This document shows positions 38,530-46,394 of a stretch of DNA of 64,000 nt, piece after piece. The stretch covers positions 1 to 64,000 of the forward strand of contig NZ_SLZZ01000007.1 in the NCBI RefSeq assembly GCF_004346165.1, in the 5' to 3' direction. The notes beneath the pieces are model-generated. The model ran no database searches and was not told where the DNA came from. It saw only the letters and a list, made by a program, of their open reading frames with translations. Position 1 is the first letter of the stretch. Each line of letters opens with the position of its first letter. The position numbers and the translations under genes were made by a program. The stretch is from Muricomes intestini. GTDB taxonomy: Bacteria; Bacillota; Clostridia; Lachnospirales; Lachnospiraceae.

Positions 38530-39048
38530 TTAAAACTTCTCGTAATGCACTTTGCCAATCTCTGTATCCCCTAATTTATGAGCCGCCGGATGTTCTTTTA
38601 ATATGCCCACTGATAATATCGCTTCCAATACATATTTATCTGGAGCAGAGAGGATTTCCCGGCAGACCTCCTCCGTCGTCCTTCCATCTTCGGCTTTTCG
38701 GCATCTTCCCTGAATCCAGCAGCTGCCCAGGCCCAAGCTGTCAGCCATAAGATGCATATTGCTCATTGCAATAGAACAATCCTCAGTCCAGACATCTGTT
38801 TTCTCTGGATCAGCAAATACTAAAATTGCGCATCCGGCATTTTCAAGCATCCTGGCAGCACCCTCGCGGCAATGGGAAAGCTTCATCAAAGTTTCTTTCT
38901 CTTGTACCACCACGAATTCCCATGGCTTCAGGTTTCTTCCTGACGGAGACAGCAGCCCGGCCTGTAAAATTTTCTCCAGTTTTTCCACGGAAATTTTCTC
39001 CCCTGTATACTGCCTGACGCTTCTTCGGTTTAATAATACATTTAACAA
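38530..39048 (-). CDS. Nitroreductase family protein
   Basis: 172-residue FMN-dependent oxidoreductase-like protein: NRRSVRQYTGEKISVEKLEKIL at the N-terminus (phosphate-binding Arg pair), SPSGRNLKPWEFVVVQ, and LGLGSCWIQGR. Short for the family but with both halves present. TTG start behind AAGGTG. The substrate is unknown. It is followed by the remnant at 38420 and preceded by a NUDIX gene. Confidence 0.85.
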   Translation of the reverse strand: MLNVLLNRRSVRQYTGEKISVEKLEKILQAGLLSPSGRNLKPWEFVVVQEKETLMKLSHCREGAARMLENAGCAILVFADPEKTDVWTEDCSIAMSNMHLMADSLGLGSCWIQGRCRKAEDGRTTEEVCREILSAPDKYVLEAILSVGILKEHPAAHKLGDTEIGKVHYEKF

Positions 39049-39092
39049 TTTTATACACCTTCTTTCAATATATTACTGTAAGCCCAGATTTT

Positions 39093-39521
39093 TCAAACTT
39101 CTTTGATAGCCTTCTCAAGTAACTTAGGTTGGATTTCAGGATAAGTCCAGTTGTCCGGAAGGGTATCCAATAAAAATACTTCCTCTATTTCTCTATACAA
39201 TTCTTGCGAAAATCTCTTTATATCCGCATAATATAGCATCCCAAAGGTTTCCTCGCCTGTTTCATTAACTCTGTTTTTCCCGGTAACTGAATAAGCGCAA
39301 ATTGGCTTTATACTATACTCCAATGCTCCGGTTTCTTCATAAAGCTCTCGCTTAGCAGTATCAAAAATAGTTTCACCCTTCTCCCTGTGTCCGCCCGGGC
39401 ACTCATATGTAGTTCTTTCCTTATGCTTGCAGAAAACCCACTTACCCTCACTTTGAGCAGCAATCACCGCAAATTTTATTTTATCGTCTGCAATCTGATT
39501 ATAAAATTTAACATCCAGCAT
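39093..39521 (-). CDS. NUDIX hydrolase
   Basis: 142 residues with a full Nudix box, GGHREKGETIFDTAKRELY followed by EETGA (about residues 43-66), which binds Mg and cleaves nucleoside-diphosphate-X bonds. The substrate is not predictable. The N-terminus IKFAVIAAQSEGKWVFCKH and ERTTYECPGG lead into the box. No convincing ribosome binding site stronger than GATGC is visible before the start. Single gene in a patch of small accessory genes. Confidence 0.88.
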   Translation of the reverse strand: MLDVKFYNQIADDKIKFAVIAAQSEGKWVFCKHKERTTYECPGGHREKGETIFDTAKRELYEETGALEYSIKPICAYSVTGKNRVNETGEETFGMLYYADIKRFSQELYREIEEVFLLDTLPDNWTYPEIQPKLLEKAIKEV

Positions 39522-39552
39522 CTTTTACCCTATCTGCCGTATTCAGCTTTTT

Positions 39553-39969
39553 TCATTTTCGTATTTTTGTCTGGAAAGTTTTGAATGGTGCAACAGTATT
39601 TATATGAATCCATTTCCATATTGGCCAATTAGCTGGCGTTGACGATGCCCATTTTCTTCCTCCCGGCTGAAATAACTCAATGTCTGTATAGTCGTCAATC
39701 AATCGGAGAATTTCCTGTACCGTGTCTGCAAACATAGCAGATAGCTCCGCCAAAGTGCATGCCTCATACTGAGCATAAAAGCTCTTATATAAGCCACCAA
39801 GGTTATTCCATTTATAGTTTGGGGCAGGAGTTATAACAGTGTCATCTTGTCTTTCTTGATTTTCCCAGCTAAGAATCAATTGCATCCAGCCTAATTGATA
39901 AGCAATCATTTGAGCCGGTAATCTATCCACTCCTTCAATCAGCTTGTCCTTATGTTCAATAAGGTATAC
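39553..39969 (-). pseudogene. 5'-truncated ClbS/DfsB family four-helix protein
   Basis: The readable frame from GTG at 39930 gives 125 residues matching the rear of DfsB/ClbS (DUF1706) proteins: PNYKWNNLGGLYKSFYAQYE and PIWKWIHINTVAPFKTFQTK. In-frame homology continues upstream (EHKDKLIEGVDRLPAQ) to a TAA at 39970-39972, so about 30-40 N-terminal residues of the usual 165-170 are missing. ClbS is a self-protection protein against colibactin; other members are uncharacterised. Likely decaying, though a shortened product from the GTG is conceivable. Confidence 0.7.
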
Positions 39970-40020
39970 TTATTCTGAATTTTTATCGAAATCAAAGAGG
40001 TGGGAACAATATAAAATATA

Positions 40021-40066
40021 GGCAGAAGCAGCTCGCATTCTCATGCTTCAACCGTTCCTGCCTATT
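40021..40066 (-). terminator. Hairpin downstream of the GGGtGRT gene
   Basis: TAGGCAG/CTGCCTA outer stem with inner GAAGCA/TGCTTC; a TATTTTATATT tail follows on the minus strand. Confidence 0.6.
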
Positions 40067-40094
40067 TAGAAAAACGCTAGAATATTTTTATTTC

Positions 40095-41105
40095 TTAGAA
40101 CTTTCCAGCCTTTGCTGCTTCCTCAACGGATACAGCTACAGCCACCGTCATTCCGACCATCGGGTTGTTTCCTGCCCCGATCAGTCCCATCATCTCTACA
40201 TGAGCCGGTACAGAGGATGATCCTGCAAACTGTGCGTCAGAATGCATACGTCCCATTGTATCTGTCATACCGTAGGAAGCCGGGCCTGCTGCCATGTTGT
40301 CCGGGTGAAGTGTACGTCCTGTACCGCCGCCGGATGCTACGGAGAAATACTTTTTGTCCTGCTCGATACATTCTTTCTTATATGTGCCTGCCACCGGATG
40401 CTGGAAACGAGTTGGATTTGTAGAGTTCCCTGTAATGGATACGTCTACGCCTTCTTTATGCATGATTGCAACACCTTCACGCACATCATTTGCACCGTAG
40501 CAGTTTACTTTTGCACGGAGTCCTTCAGAGTAAGCAATCCTCTGTACTTCTTTCAGTTCTCCTGTGTAGTAGTCATATTCTGTCTGTACATATGTAAATC
40601 CGTTAATTCTGGAGATGATTTTTGCAGCATCTTTTCCAAGACCATTCAAGATTACACGGAGAGGTTTTTTACGTACTTTGTTTGCTTTCTCGGCAATACC
40701 GATAGCGCCTTCTGCTGCTGCAAAGGACTCGTGTCCTGCCAAAAATGCGAAACAGTCTGTGTCTTCTTCCAGAAGCATCTTTCCTAAGTTCCCGTGTCCA
40801 AGCCCGACCTTGCGCTGATCAGCAACGGAGCCCGGGATACAAAATGACTGAAGTCCCTCACCGATTGCAGCTGCTGCCTCGGCCGCGGTTCTGCAGGATT
40901 TTTTAATTGCAATAGCTGCACCTACAATATATGCCCAACAGGCATTCTCAAAGCATATAGGCTGGATCCCCTTAACCTGGTTATATACATCAAGCCCGGC
41001 ATCTTTCGTTATTTTTTCTGCCTCTTCGATAGAAGCAATGCCATAGCTGTTTAATACATCATTGATTTTATCAATTCTTCTTTCATATGATTCAAATAAA
41101 GCCAT
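40095..41105 (-). CDS. GGGtGRT protein
   Basis: 336-residue protein of a family named for its motif, here ASGGGTGRTLHPDNMAAGP (about 250-270). It starts MALFESYERRIDKINDVLN; conserved blocks include FENACWAYIVGAAIAIKK, KVGLGHGNLGKMLLEEDTD and GNSTNPTRFQHPVAGTYKKE. Long Gly- and Ser-rich segments near the C-terminus (FAGSSSVPAHVEMMGLIGAG) resemble substrate or cofactor loops. No signal peptide or membrane segment. No function is established. It follows the Fe-S scaffold-like gene by 59 bp, a pairing I know from several anaerobes, pointing to cluster assembly or a cluster-dependent enzyme. Confidence 0.92.
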   Translation of the reverse strand: MALFESYERRIDKINDVLNSYGIASIEEAEKITKDAGLDVYNQVKGIQPICFENACWAYIVGAAIAIKKSCRTAAEAAAAIGEGLQSFCIPGSVADQRKVGLGHGNLGKMLLEEDTDCFAFLAGHESFAAAEGAIGIAEKANKVRKKPLRVILNGLGKDAAKIISRINGFTYVQTEYDYYTGELKEVQRIAYSEGLRAKVNCYGANDVREGVAIMHKEGVDVSITGNSTNPTRFQHPVAGTYKKECIEQDKKYFSVASGGGTGRTLHPDNMAAGPASYGMTDTMGRMHSDAQFAGSSSVPAHVEMMGLIGAGNNPMVGMTVAVAVSVEEAAKAGKF

Positions 41106-41164
41106 CTAATTGTCCTCCTGATTTATTCTGTGCTGCCTGTTATGTAATATCAATAGTCTCCCTG

Positions 41165-41857
41165 CTATTCTTTGCGGGGGTCGATAATCTTTACAGCTTC
41201 GTCAACACGTCCGTACTGGCCCTGTGCCTTTTCCCATGCTTCGTTAGGTGTGTCTCCTGCCTTGATGAAATCTGTCAGTTTTCCAAGACTTACAAACTGA
41301 TATCCAATAATCTCATCATTGGCATCCAATGCAATTCCTGTCACATAGCCTTCTGCCATCTCCAGGTAACGGGGACCCTTTGCAAGTGTTCCATACATTG
41401 TACCAACCTGGGAACGAAGTCCTTTTCCCAAATCCTCCAGACCTGCACCGATTGGAAGTCCATCTTCGGAAAATGCACTCTGGGTTCTTCCGTAAACAAT
41501 CTGCAAGAACAGTTCTCTCATCGCTGTGTTAATAGCGTCACAGACAAGGTCTGTATTCAGTGCTTCTAAAATAGTCTTTCCGGGAAGTATTTCTGATGCC
41601 ATAGCTGCAGAATGAGTCATTCCTGAACATCCGATTGTCTCAACTAAAGCCTCCTGAATAATTCCGTCTTTTACGTTCAGTGTCAGCTTACAGGCTCCCT
41701 GCTGCGGTGCACACCAGCCTACACCGTGTGTCAGACCGGAAATATCTTTAACTTCTTTTGCCTGTACCCATTTTGCTTCTTCCGGAATCGGAGCTGGTCC
41801 GTGATTTGCACCCTGTGCTACCGGACACATCATCTCTACTTCATGTGAATAAATCAT
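41165..41857 (-). CDS. IscU/NifU-like Fe-S scaffold domain protein (GGGtGRT partner)
   Basis: 230 residues. Cysteines lie at 11, 49, 56, 77 and 106. TIGCSGMTHSAAMASEILPG (72-91) and LVCDAINTAMREL correspond to the second and third cluster-ligand regions of IscU, while the first Cys loop is replaced by GVGWCAPQQGACKL. The C-terminal 90 residues are not part of canonical IscU. AAAGGAG precedes the ATG. It probably forms an operon with the GGGtGRT gene. No iscS, suf or hesB gene is near, so it is not the housekeeping assembly locus. Confidence 0.85.
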   Translation of the reverse strand: MIYSHEVEMMCPVAQGANHGPAPIPEEAKWVQAKEVKDISGLTHGVGWCAPQQGACKLTLNVKDGIIQEALVETIGCSGMTHSAAMASEILPGKTILEALNTDLVCDAINTAMRELFLQIVYGRTQSAFSEDGLPIGAGLEDLGKGLRSQVGTMYGTLAKGPRYLEMAEGYVTGIALDANDEIIGYQFVSLGKLTDFIKAGDTPNEAWEKAQGQYGRVDEAVKIIDPRKE

Positions 41858-41953
41858 GTTAAAACTCCTTTCAATGTGTGGTTCTTGTTATACTTTTAAC
41901 GCCGTACAAGTGACATTTTCCCACAATTCCCGCCATTCGTCAATCGTTACTTT

Positions 41954-42472
41954 TTACAAACCTTCTATTTCCTTCAGTGCCAGTTTTAAAGCCTCTTCTA
42001 CCGTGGAAATTCTGTTTTCCATGCGGCTCCCGTTAAACTGGCATTTTACAACATTAATCCTTCCAGAGATATAACATCCTATATATACCAGCCCCACCGG
42101 CTTCTCTGCCGTGCCGCCTCCGGGGCCTGCAATACCGGTGGCACTCAAAGCCACATCTGCGCCTGCCGCTTTTGCGGCCCCCGCTGCCATTTCTCTTGCT
42201 GTCTGTTCGCTGACTGCACCATAACGTTTCAAGGTCTCGCGGTCCACACCTACCAGACGTTCCTTTGCCTCATTGGAATAGGTGATATATCCTTCACTTA
42301 AAACGTCTGAAGCCCCGGCAACGTTGACCAGAGTTCCCGCAATCATACCTCCCGTGCAGGATTCTGCCGTTGTTATAGTAAGCTTCCGTTTTGTCAGTTC
42401 ATTCACCAGACACTCCTCCAGCTCTATCCCATCGTCCTTCGTTTTCCGCCACATCCGATCCGGATACATCAT
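41954..42472 (-). CDS. CinA C-terminal domain protein (NMN amidohydrolase, PncC type)
   Basis: 172 residues, the stand-alone amidase domain that deamidates nicotinamide mononucleotide in NAD recycling. TTAESCTGGMIAGTLVN (about 30-46) carries the catalytic Ser, SEGYITYSNEAKERLVGV follows, and ATGIAGPGGG then EKPVGLVYIG is the second signature. Start at 42472 behind GGGAGG; its A is the last base of the pgsA stop. Full CinA also has an N-terminal MoaB-like domain, absent here. Ends the yicC-gmk-rimO operon. Confidence 0.92.
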   Translation of the reverse strand: MMYPDRMWRKTKDDGIELEECLVNELTKRKLTITTAESCTGGMIAGTLVNVAGASDVLSEGYITYSNEAKERLVGVDRETLKRYGAVSEQTAREMAAGAAKAAGADVALSATGIAGPGGGTAEKPVGLVYIGCYISGRINVVKCQFNGSRMENRISTVEEALKLALKEIEGL

Positions 42473-43014
42473 TACATTCCTCCCTGTGTCAGCACCTGCC
42501 TGTTCTTCCACACATAATCTATCAAAGATATAATAGTCAGTACAAGCGCAATCCATACAAATATGGAGCCAATTACATCAAAAATACCACCCAAATCTGC
42601 AATCAGTACGATAACCATTGCCATCTGAAACACGGTCTTGAACTTTCCCCAATAGCTTGCCGCAATCACAACCCCGCTGTCAGAGGCCACCAGACGGAAT
42701 CCGCTGATGATAAATTCCCTGCTGATAATCACAATAACAATCCATGCCGCCAGTTTATCCATCTCTATCAGACAGATCATAGCAGAACATACCAGCAGCT
42801 TATCCGCCAGAGGATCCATAAACTTTCCAAAGTTGGTGACCAGGTTATACTTTCTGGCAATTTTTCCATCCAGTAAATCGGTCAGGCTGGCCACAACAAA
42901 TAGAACCAGTGCAATCCACTTATTGGCTGTTCCTCCCACATCTGTAAGCATAAAAAACACAAAAATTGGAACCATAATAATTCTTAATATCGTCAGTTTG
43001 TTTGGCAAATTCAT
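42472..43014 (-). CDS. pgsA: CDP-diacylglycerol-glycerol-3-phosphate 3-phosphatidyltransferase
   Basis: Membrane enzyme making phosphatidylglycerol phosphate. 180 residues with about five helices; the CDP-alcohol phosphotransferase signature is complete as DLLDGKIARKYN then GKFMDPLADK (four Asp). N-terminus MNLPNKLTILRIIMVPIFVF is typical. Overlaps rimO by one base and the cinA start by one base, so translation is coupled through all three. Confidence 0.96.
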   Translation of the reverse strand: MNLPNKLTILRIIMVPIFVFFMLTDVGGTANKWIALVLFVVASLTDLLDGKIARKYNLVTNFGKFMDPLADKLLVCSAMICLIEMDKLAAWIVIVIISREFIISGFRLVASDSGVVIAASYWGKFKTVFQMAMVIVLIADLGGIFDVIGSIFVWIALVLTIISLIDYVWKNRQVLTQGGM

Positions 43015-44336
43015 TATATCAGACCTCCTATCAAATCATAATCTGCTGCGCCGGAAACTTTTACTTTTGCAAAATCCCCTGAATTTAATTCTTCCTCCGT
43101 ATTGACAAAAATCAGGCCGTCCACATTTGGTGCATCCCTGTAAGTCCTGCCAACGTAAGCATTTTCATCTGCCACTTTTCCTTCAATCATTACAAGGACT
43201 TCCTGCCCTATCATGTTTTCTGCCTTTTCAAATGCAATGTTTTGCTGGAGCCCCATCAATTCAGCCTGCCGTTTCTCTTTTATCTCCTCTTCAATCTGAT
43301 CCGGCATTGCAGCCGCAGGTGTATCTTCCTCCGGTGAATAAATAAATACCCCCAGCCTGTCAAATTCCATTTCATCTACAAATCCCATTAATTCTTCATG
43401 CTGTTCATTTGTCTCGCCGGGAAAGCCTGTAATCAATGTTGTGCGAAGGCAGATGTCAGGAATCTCTTTTCTAAGCTTACCGATGACAGTAATCAGTTCC
43501 TGCTTCGACGTCCGCCTTCCCATCCTTTTGAGTATCGTGTCATTGGCATGCTGGATTGGCAGATCTAGGTAATGGCAGACTTTTTCTTCTTCTTTCATAA
43601 CCTCTATCAGTTCATCAGTAATTTCCTCCGGATAGCAGTACATCACACGGATCCAACGGATGGAATTTATTTTACACAATTCTTTCAAAAGCAGATGCAG
43701 AGACTTCTTTCCATAGATATCCTTCCCGTAAAGAGTGGTCTCCTGTGCAACAAGGATTAATTCCCTTACTCCCTGCTCTGCCAGGTATCCTGCCTCCTCC
43801 AGAAGTTCCTCCATGGGAACGCTTCGAAAATTGCCCCGAATCTTCGGAATGATACAGTAGGTACAATGCTTATCACACCCTTCTGCAATCTTCAGGTAAG
43901 CAAAGTGCCCTCCTGTAGTCACCAGACGTTTTGTGGGAACTTCCGGCAGGGCATTCATATCTTCCATGGTGACAGAATGATGACCTTTAAGTGCCTCGTC
44001 TATGACATCCAGAATCTTGTCATAGGAAGCTGTTCCAAGGACCGCATCTACCTCTGGAATCTCATCCAAAACCTCCTGACGGTAGCGCTGGGCCATACAC
44101 CCGGTCACAATGAGGGCCTTGAGGTGCCCCTCTTTTTTATATCTCGCCATCTCCAGAATATTCTGAATGCTCTCCTCCTTTGCATCCCGGATGAAACAAC
44201 AGGTATTTACCACTATAATATCTGCTTTTGTCTCTTCATCTGTCATCTCATATCCTCTGGATGCCAGGAGCCCCAGCATCACTTCACTGTCAACCAGGTT
44301 CTTGTCGCACCCAAGAGAAATAAACAGTATCTTCAT
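43014..44336 (-). CDS. rimO: Ribosomal protein S12 methylthiotransferase
   Basis: Radical-SAM enzyme that methylthiolates Asp of ribosomal protein S12. 440 residues: UPF0004 domain (SLGCDKNLVDSEVMLGLL; cluster cysteines near 10, 46 and 80), radical SAM motif GCDKHCTYCIIPKIRGN, and a TRAM domain at the C-terminus (VDGLIFVN). The RimO branch, rather than MiaB, is supported by LILVAQETTLYGKD and GVFIYSPEEDTPAA. Separated from rpoZ by a small hairpin. Confidence 0.95.
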   Translation of the reverse strand: MKILFISLGCDKNLVDSEVMLGLLASRGYEMTDEETKADIIVVNTCCFIRDAKEESIQNILEMARYKKEGHLKALIVTGCMAQRYRQEVLDEIPEVDAVLGTASYDKILDVIDEALKGHHSVTMEDMNALPEVPTKRLVTTGGHFAYLKIAEGCDKHCTYCIIPKIRGNFRSVPMEELLEEAGYLAEQGVRELILVAQETTLYGKDIYGKKSLHLLLKELCKINSIRWIRVMYCYPEEITDELIEVMKEEEKVCHYLDLPIQHANDTILKRMGRRTSKQELITVIGKLRKEIPDICLRTTLITGFPGETNEQHEELMGFVDEMEFDRLGVFIYSPEEDTPAAAMPDQIEEEIKEKRQAELMGLQQNIAFEKAENMIGQEVLVMIEGKVADENAYVGRTYRDAPNVDGLIFVNTEEELNSGDFAKVKVSGAADYDLIGGLI

Positions 44337-44356
44337 TAAATCCTCCTATTTTGAAA

Positions 44357-44381
44357 GGCAGATACCCTATGTGCATCTGCC
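44357..44381. terminator. Hairpin between rpoZ and rimO
   Basis: GGCAGAT (44357-44363) with ATCTGCC (44375-44381). The plus-strand side is followed by TTCTTTTTAT; the minus-strand side only by TTTCAAAATA. Within the operon it may cause partial termination or mark an mRNA processing point. Confidence 0.45.
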
Positions 44382-44393
44382 TTCTTTTTATCT

Positions 44394-44636
44394 CTATTCT
44401 TCTGTGTTTCCGGCGATAATTTTCAACTTTCCTTCATTCAGTTCTTGAACCGCCGTCGAAAGAGGCTTCTGGCCTTCCTTTGCAGGTATCAGCGGTAATT
44501 CTCCATCAATCAACTGTCTTGCCCGCTTGGAGGTTGCCATCACAATAGAGTAACGGCTGTTTACAATCTTTGTCTCGCCCTCTTCAATATCCTGGTTTAC
44601 GACCTGCATCAAATCCGTGTAAGATGGATGTAACAT
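44394..44636 (-). CDS. rpoZ: RNA polymerase omega subunit
   Basis: 80-residue omega subunit that aids assembly of RNA polymerase. The core NSRYSIVMATSKRARQLIDGE is split here as NSRYSIVMATSKRAR and the following QLIDGELPLI; KPLSTAVQELNEGKLKII lies near the end. Position three bases after gmk is the standard gene order. Confidence 0.95.
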   Translation of the reverse strand: MLHPSYTDLMQVVNQDIEEGETKIVNSRYSIVMATSKRARQLIDGELPLIPAKEGQKPLSTAVQELNEGKLKIIAGNTEE

Positions 44637-44639
44637 ATC

Positions 44640-45278
44640 TTATGATTCTCCTTTCAAACTTCTGTTCAATTCTTCTTTTATTCCCTGTATAAATTCTACA
44701 TTGCGGAAGCTTCTGGAATGCTCCGCCTGTATAATCGCGTGCATCTCTTCCGCACAGCGGCCAAGCTCATCATTCACGACAAGATAATCATACTTGTCCA
44801 TTCCTGCGGCCTCTTGTGCAGCACGCTTCATCCGGCACTCAATTACTTCCATTGTCTCCGTGCCTCTGCCCACAAGCCGTTTTTTAAGCTCATCTGCATC
44901 AGGTGGAGTGACAAATAAAAGCAGGGTCTCCGGAAAAGCCTCCTTTACCTTCAATGCTCCCTGAATCTCGATTTCCAGAATAACATCCCGCCCCGCGTCC
45001 AATTGTTTTTCCACATAGTCACGGGGTGTACCATAGTAATTTTCTACATACTTAGCATACTCTATCAGTTCTTCTTTCGCAATCTTTTTTTCAAATTCTT
45101 CCGTTGTCATAAAGAAATATTCTCTTCCGTGGACCTCCCCTTTTCTTGGCCTGCGGGTTGTTGCTGAGATAGAGAGGGCATAATTTTCCCCATGGCGCCT
45201 AAGCAGCTCCTTCATTAAAGTTCCTTTTCCGGAACCGGAGAAACCGGACACAACAATCAAAATTCCTTTCTTACTCAT
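44640..45278 (-). CDS. gmk: Guanylate kinase
   Basis: Phosphorylates GMP to GDP. 212 residues; P-loop VVSGFSGSGKGTLMKELL, GMP-binding STTRRPRKGEVHGREYFF and DVILEIEIQGALKVKEAFP are intact. Member of the yicC-gmk-rpoZ block, conserved in Firmicutes. Confidence 0.97.
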   Translation of the reverse strand: MSKKGILIVVSGFSGSGKGTLMKELLRRHGENYALSISATTRRPRKGEVHGREYFFMTTEEFEKKIAKEELIEYAKYVENYYGTPRDYVEKQLDAGRDVILEIEIQGALKVKEAFPETLLLFVTPPDADELKKRLVGRGTETMEVIECRMKRAAQEAAGMDKYDYLVVNDELGRCAEEMHAIIQAEHSRSFRNVEFIQGIKEELNRSLKGES

Positions 45279-45295
45279 AACTGGCTTATCTTCCT

Positions 45296-46174
45296 TTACT
45301 CAATATTCTGAATTTGTTCCCGCACCTTTTCAATCTCCGTCTTGAGATTTATAGCACAGTTGGATACTTCTAAATCATTTGCTTTGGAGAGAATTGTATT
45401 CGCCTCACGGTTCATTTCCTGGGCAATAAAATCCAGCTTTCTTCCGACACCCTCTGCTTCGCCCAGAGTGGATCTCATATGGCTGATATGGCTCTTCAGG
45501 CGCACTACTTCCTCATCGGTGCAGATCTTATCGGCAAAAATAATCACCTCCGCCGCGATCCTGCTCTCATCTATTTGAGTATCTTTCAGAAGTTCCCCAA
45601 CCTTTGCCTCCAGCTTCTCACGGTACACTGCCACAATCTCGGGGGAATGTTCTTCTATCACAGCAACCACTTTCTCCATGCCGCCTAGTTTATCCATAAT
45701 ATCTCTCTTCAGATTCTCTCCCTCTGTCGTCCTTGTCTCCACAAACTGTCCAAATGCACCTTCCAGTGCTTCTTTCAAACCACTCCAGAGTTCTTCCTCA
45801 TCCTCGCTTTGCTCTTCCATTGTAATCACCTCGGGACAGCGTAAAAGTGTGGATACACATACATCATTTTCCAATCCGAATTCGTCTTCCATCTGTCTAA
45901 AATATCTCAAATATTCCGCAGCCAGAAATGCATTGTAATTCAAAGACACCTGATTCTCAGACGTATCTTCATAGGTAATGAAAACATCAATCTTTCCTCT
46001 GCCGGCATACTGCTTCAGCAGAGACCTTATTGATGCCTCAAAAAAATTAAGCTTCTTCGGCATTCTGATATTCACATCCAGATAACGGTGATTCACACTC
46101 TTTAACTCCACCGTAAACTTTCTGGGGCCGCTCATAACCTCGCATCTTCCAAAGCCTGTCATGCTCTTTATCAT
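45296..46174 (-). CDS. YicC/YloC family endoribonuclease
   Basis: 292 residues: N-terminus MIKSMTGFGRCE, ELKSVNHRYLDVNIRMPK, and C-terminal KLDFIAQEMNREANTILSKA are the family blocks. E. coli YicC is reported as an RNase acting on small RNAs; activity in Firmicutes is less studied. First gene of the gmk-rpoZ-rimO operon. The upstream gap to rqcH holds hairpin repeats (46209, 46321) and no clear promoter. Confidence 0.93.
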   Translation of the reverse strand: MIKSMTGFGRCEVMSGPRKFTVELKSVNHRYLDVNIRMPKKLNFFEASIRSLLKQYAGRGKIDVFITYEDTSENQVSLNYNAFLAAEYLRYFRQMEDEFGLENDVCVSTLLRCPEVITMEEQSEDEEELWSGLKEALEGAFGQFVETRTTEGENLKRDIMDKLGGMEKVVAVIEEHSPEIVAVYREKLEAKVGELLKDTQIDESRIAAEVIIFADKICTDEEVVRLKSHISHMRSTLGEAEGVGRKLDFIAQEMNREANTILSKANDLEVSNCAINLKTEIEKVREQIQNIE

Positions 46175-46208
46175 GTCTGTATTTCCTTCTCTTCTTCAAT
46201 TAGTTAGC

Positions 46209-46222
46209 CACAGTTCAGCCGT
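46209..46222. repeat. Fragment of the TAACAGTTCAGCC repeat
   Basis: CACAGTTCAGCCGT in the yicC-rqcH gap, a single degenerate arm. Confidence 0.35.
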
Positions 46223-46320
46223 AAGTTCAATCATGTCCATAGGCATTGTAAGTTATTATACTCCAGTTCCCCGCCCCCGGTCAACCTTAGTGTTTCATAA
46301 CTTTGGTATTTGTGATATAC

Positions 46321-46370
46321 TTGTAACAGTTCAGCCATCAGCTCAAATTCGCATGGCTGAACTGTTGCAA
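46321..46370. repeat. TAACAGTTCAGCCAT hairpin repeat upstream of rqcH
   Basis: TTGTAACAGTTCAGCCAT (46321-46338) and ATGGCTGAACTGTTGCAA (46353-46370), one wobble mismatch, 14-nt loop. It ends 24 bp before the rqcH start, close enough to affect translation initiation if it is in the mRNA. Confidence 0.8.
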
Positions 46371-46394
46371 TGAATTGTGTTGGAGGAATTTATT

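Noticed and set aside
40021-40066. Hairpin considered as a repeat-family member
   Set aside because: Its arms (TAGGCAG, GAAGCA) do not match any other repeat in the window; best read as a terminator.
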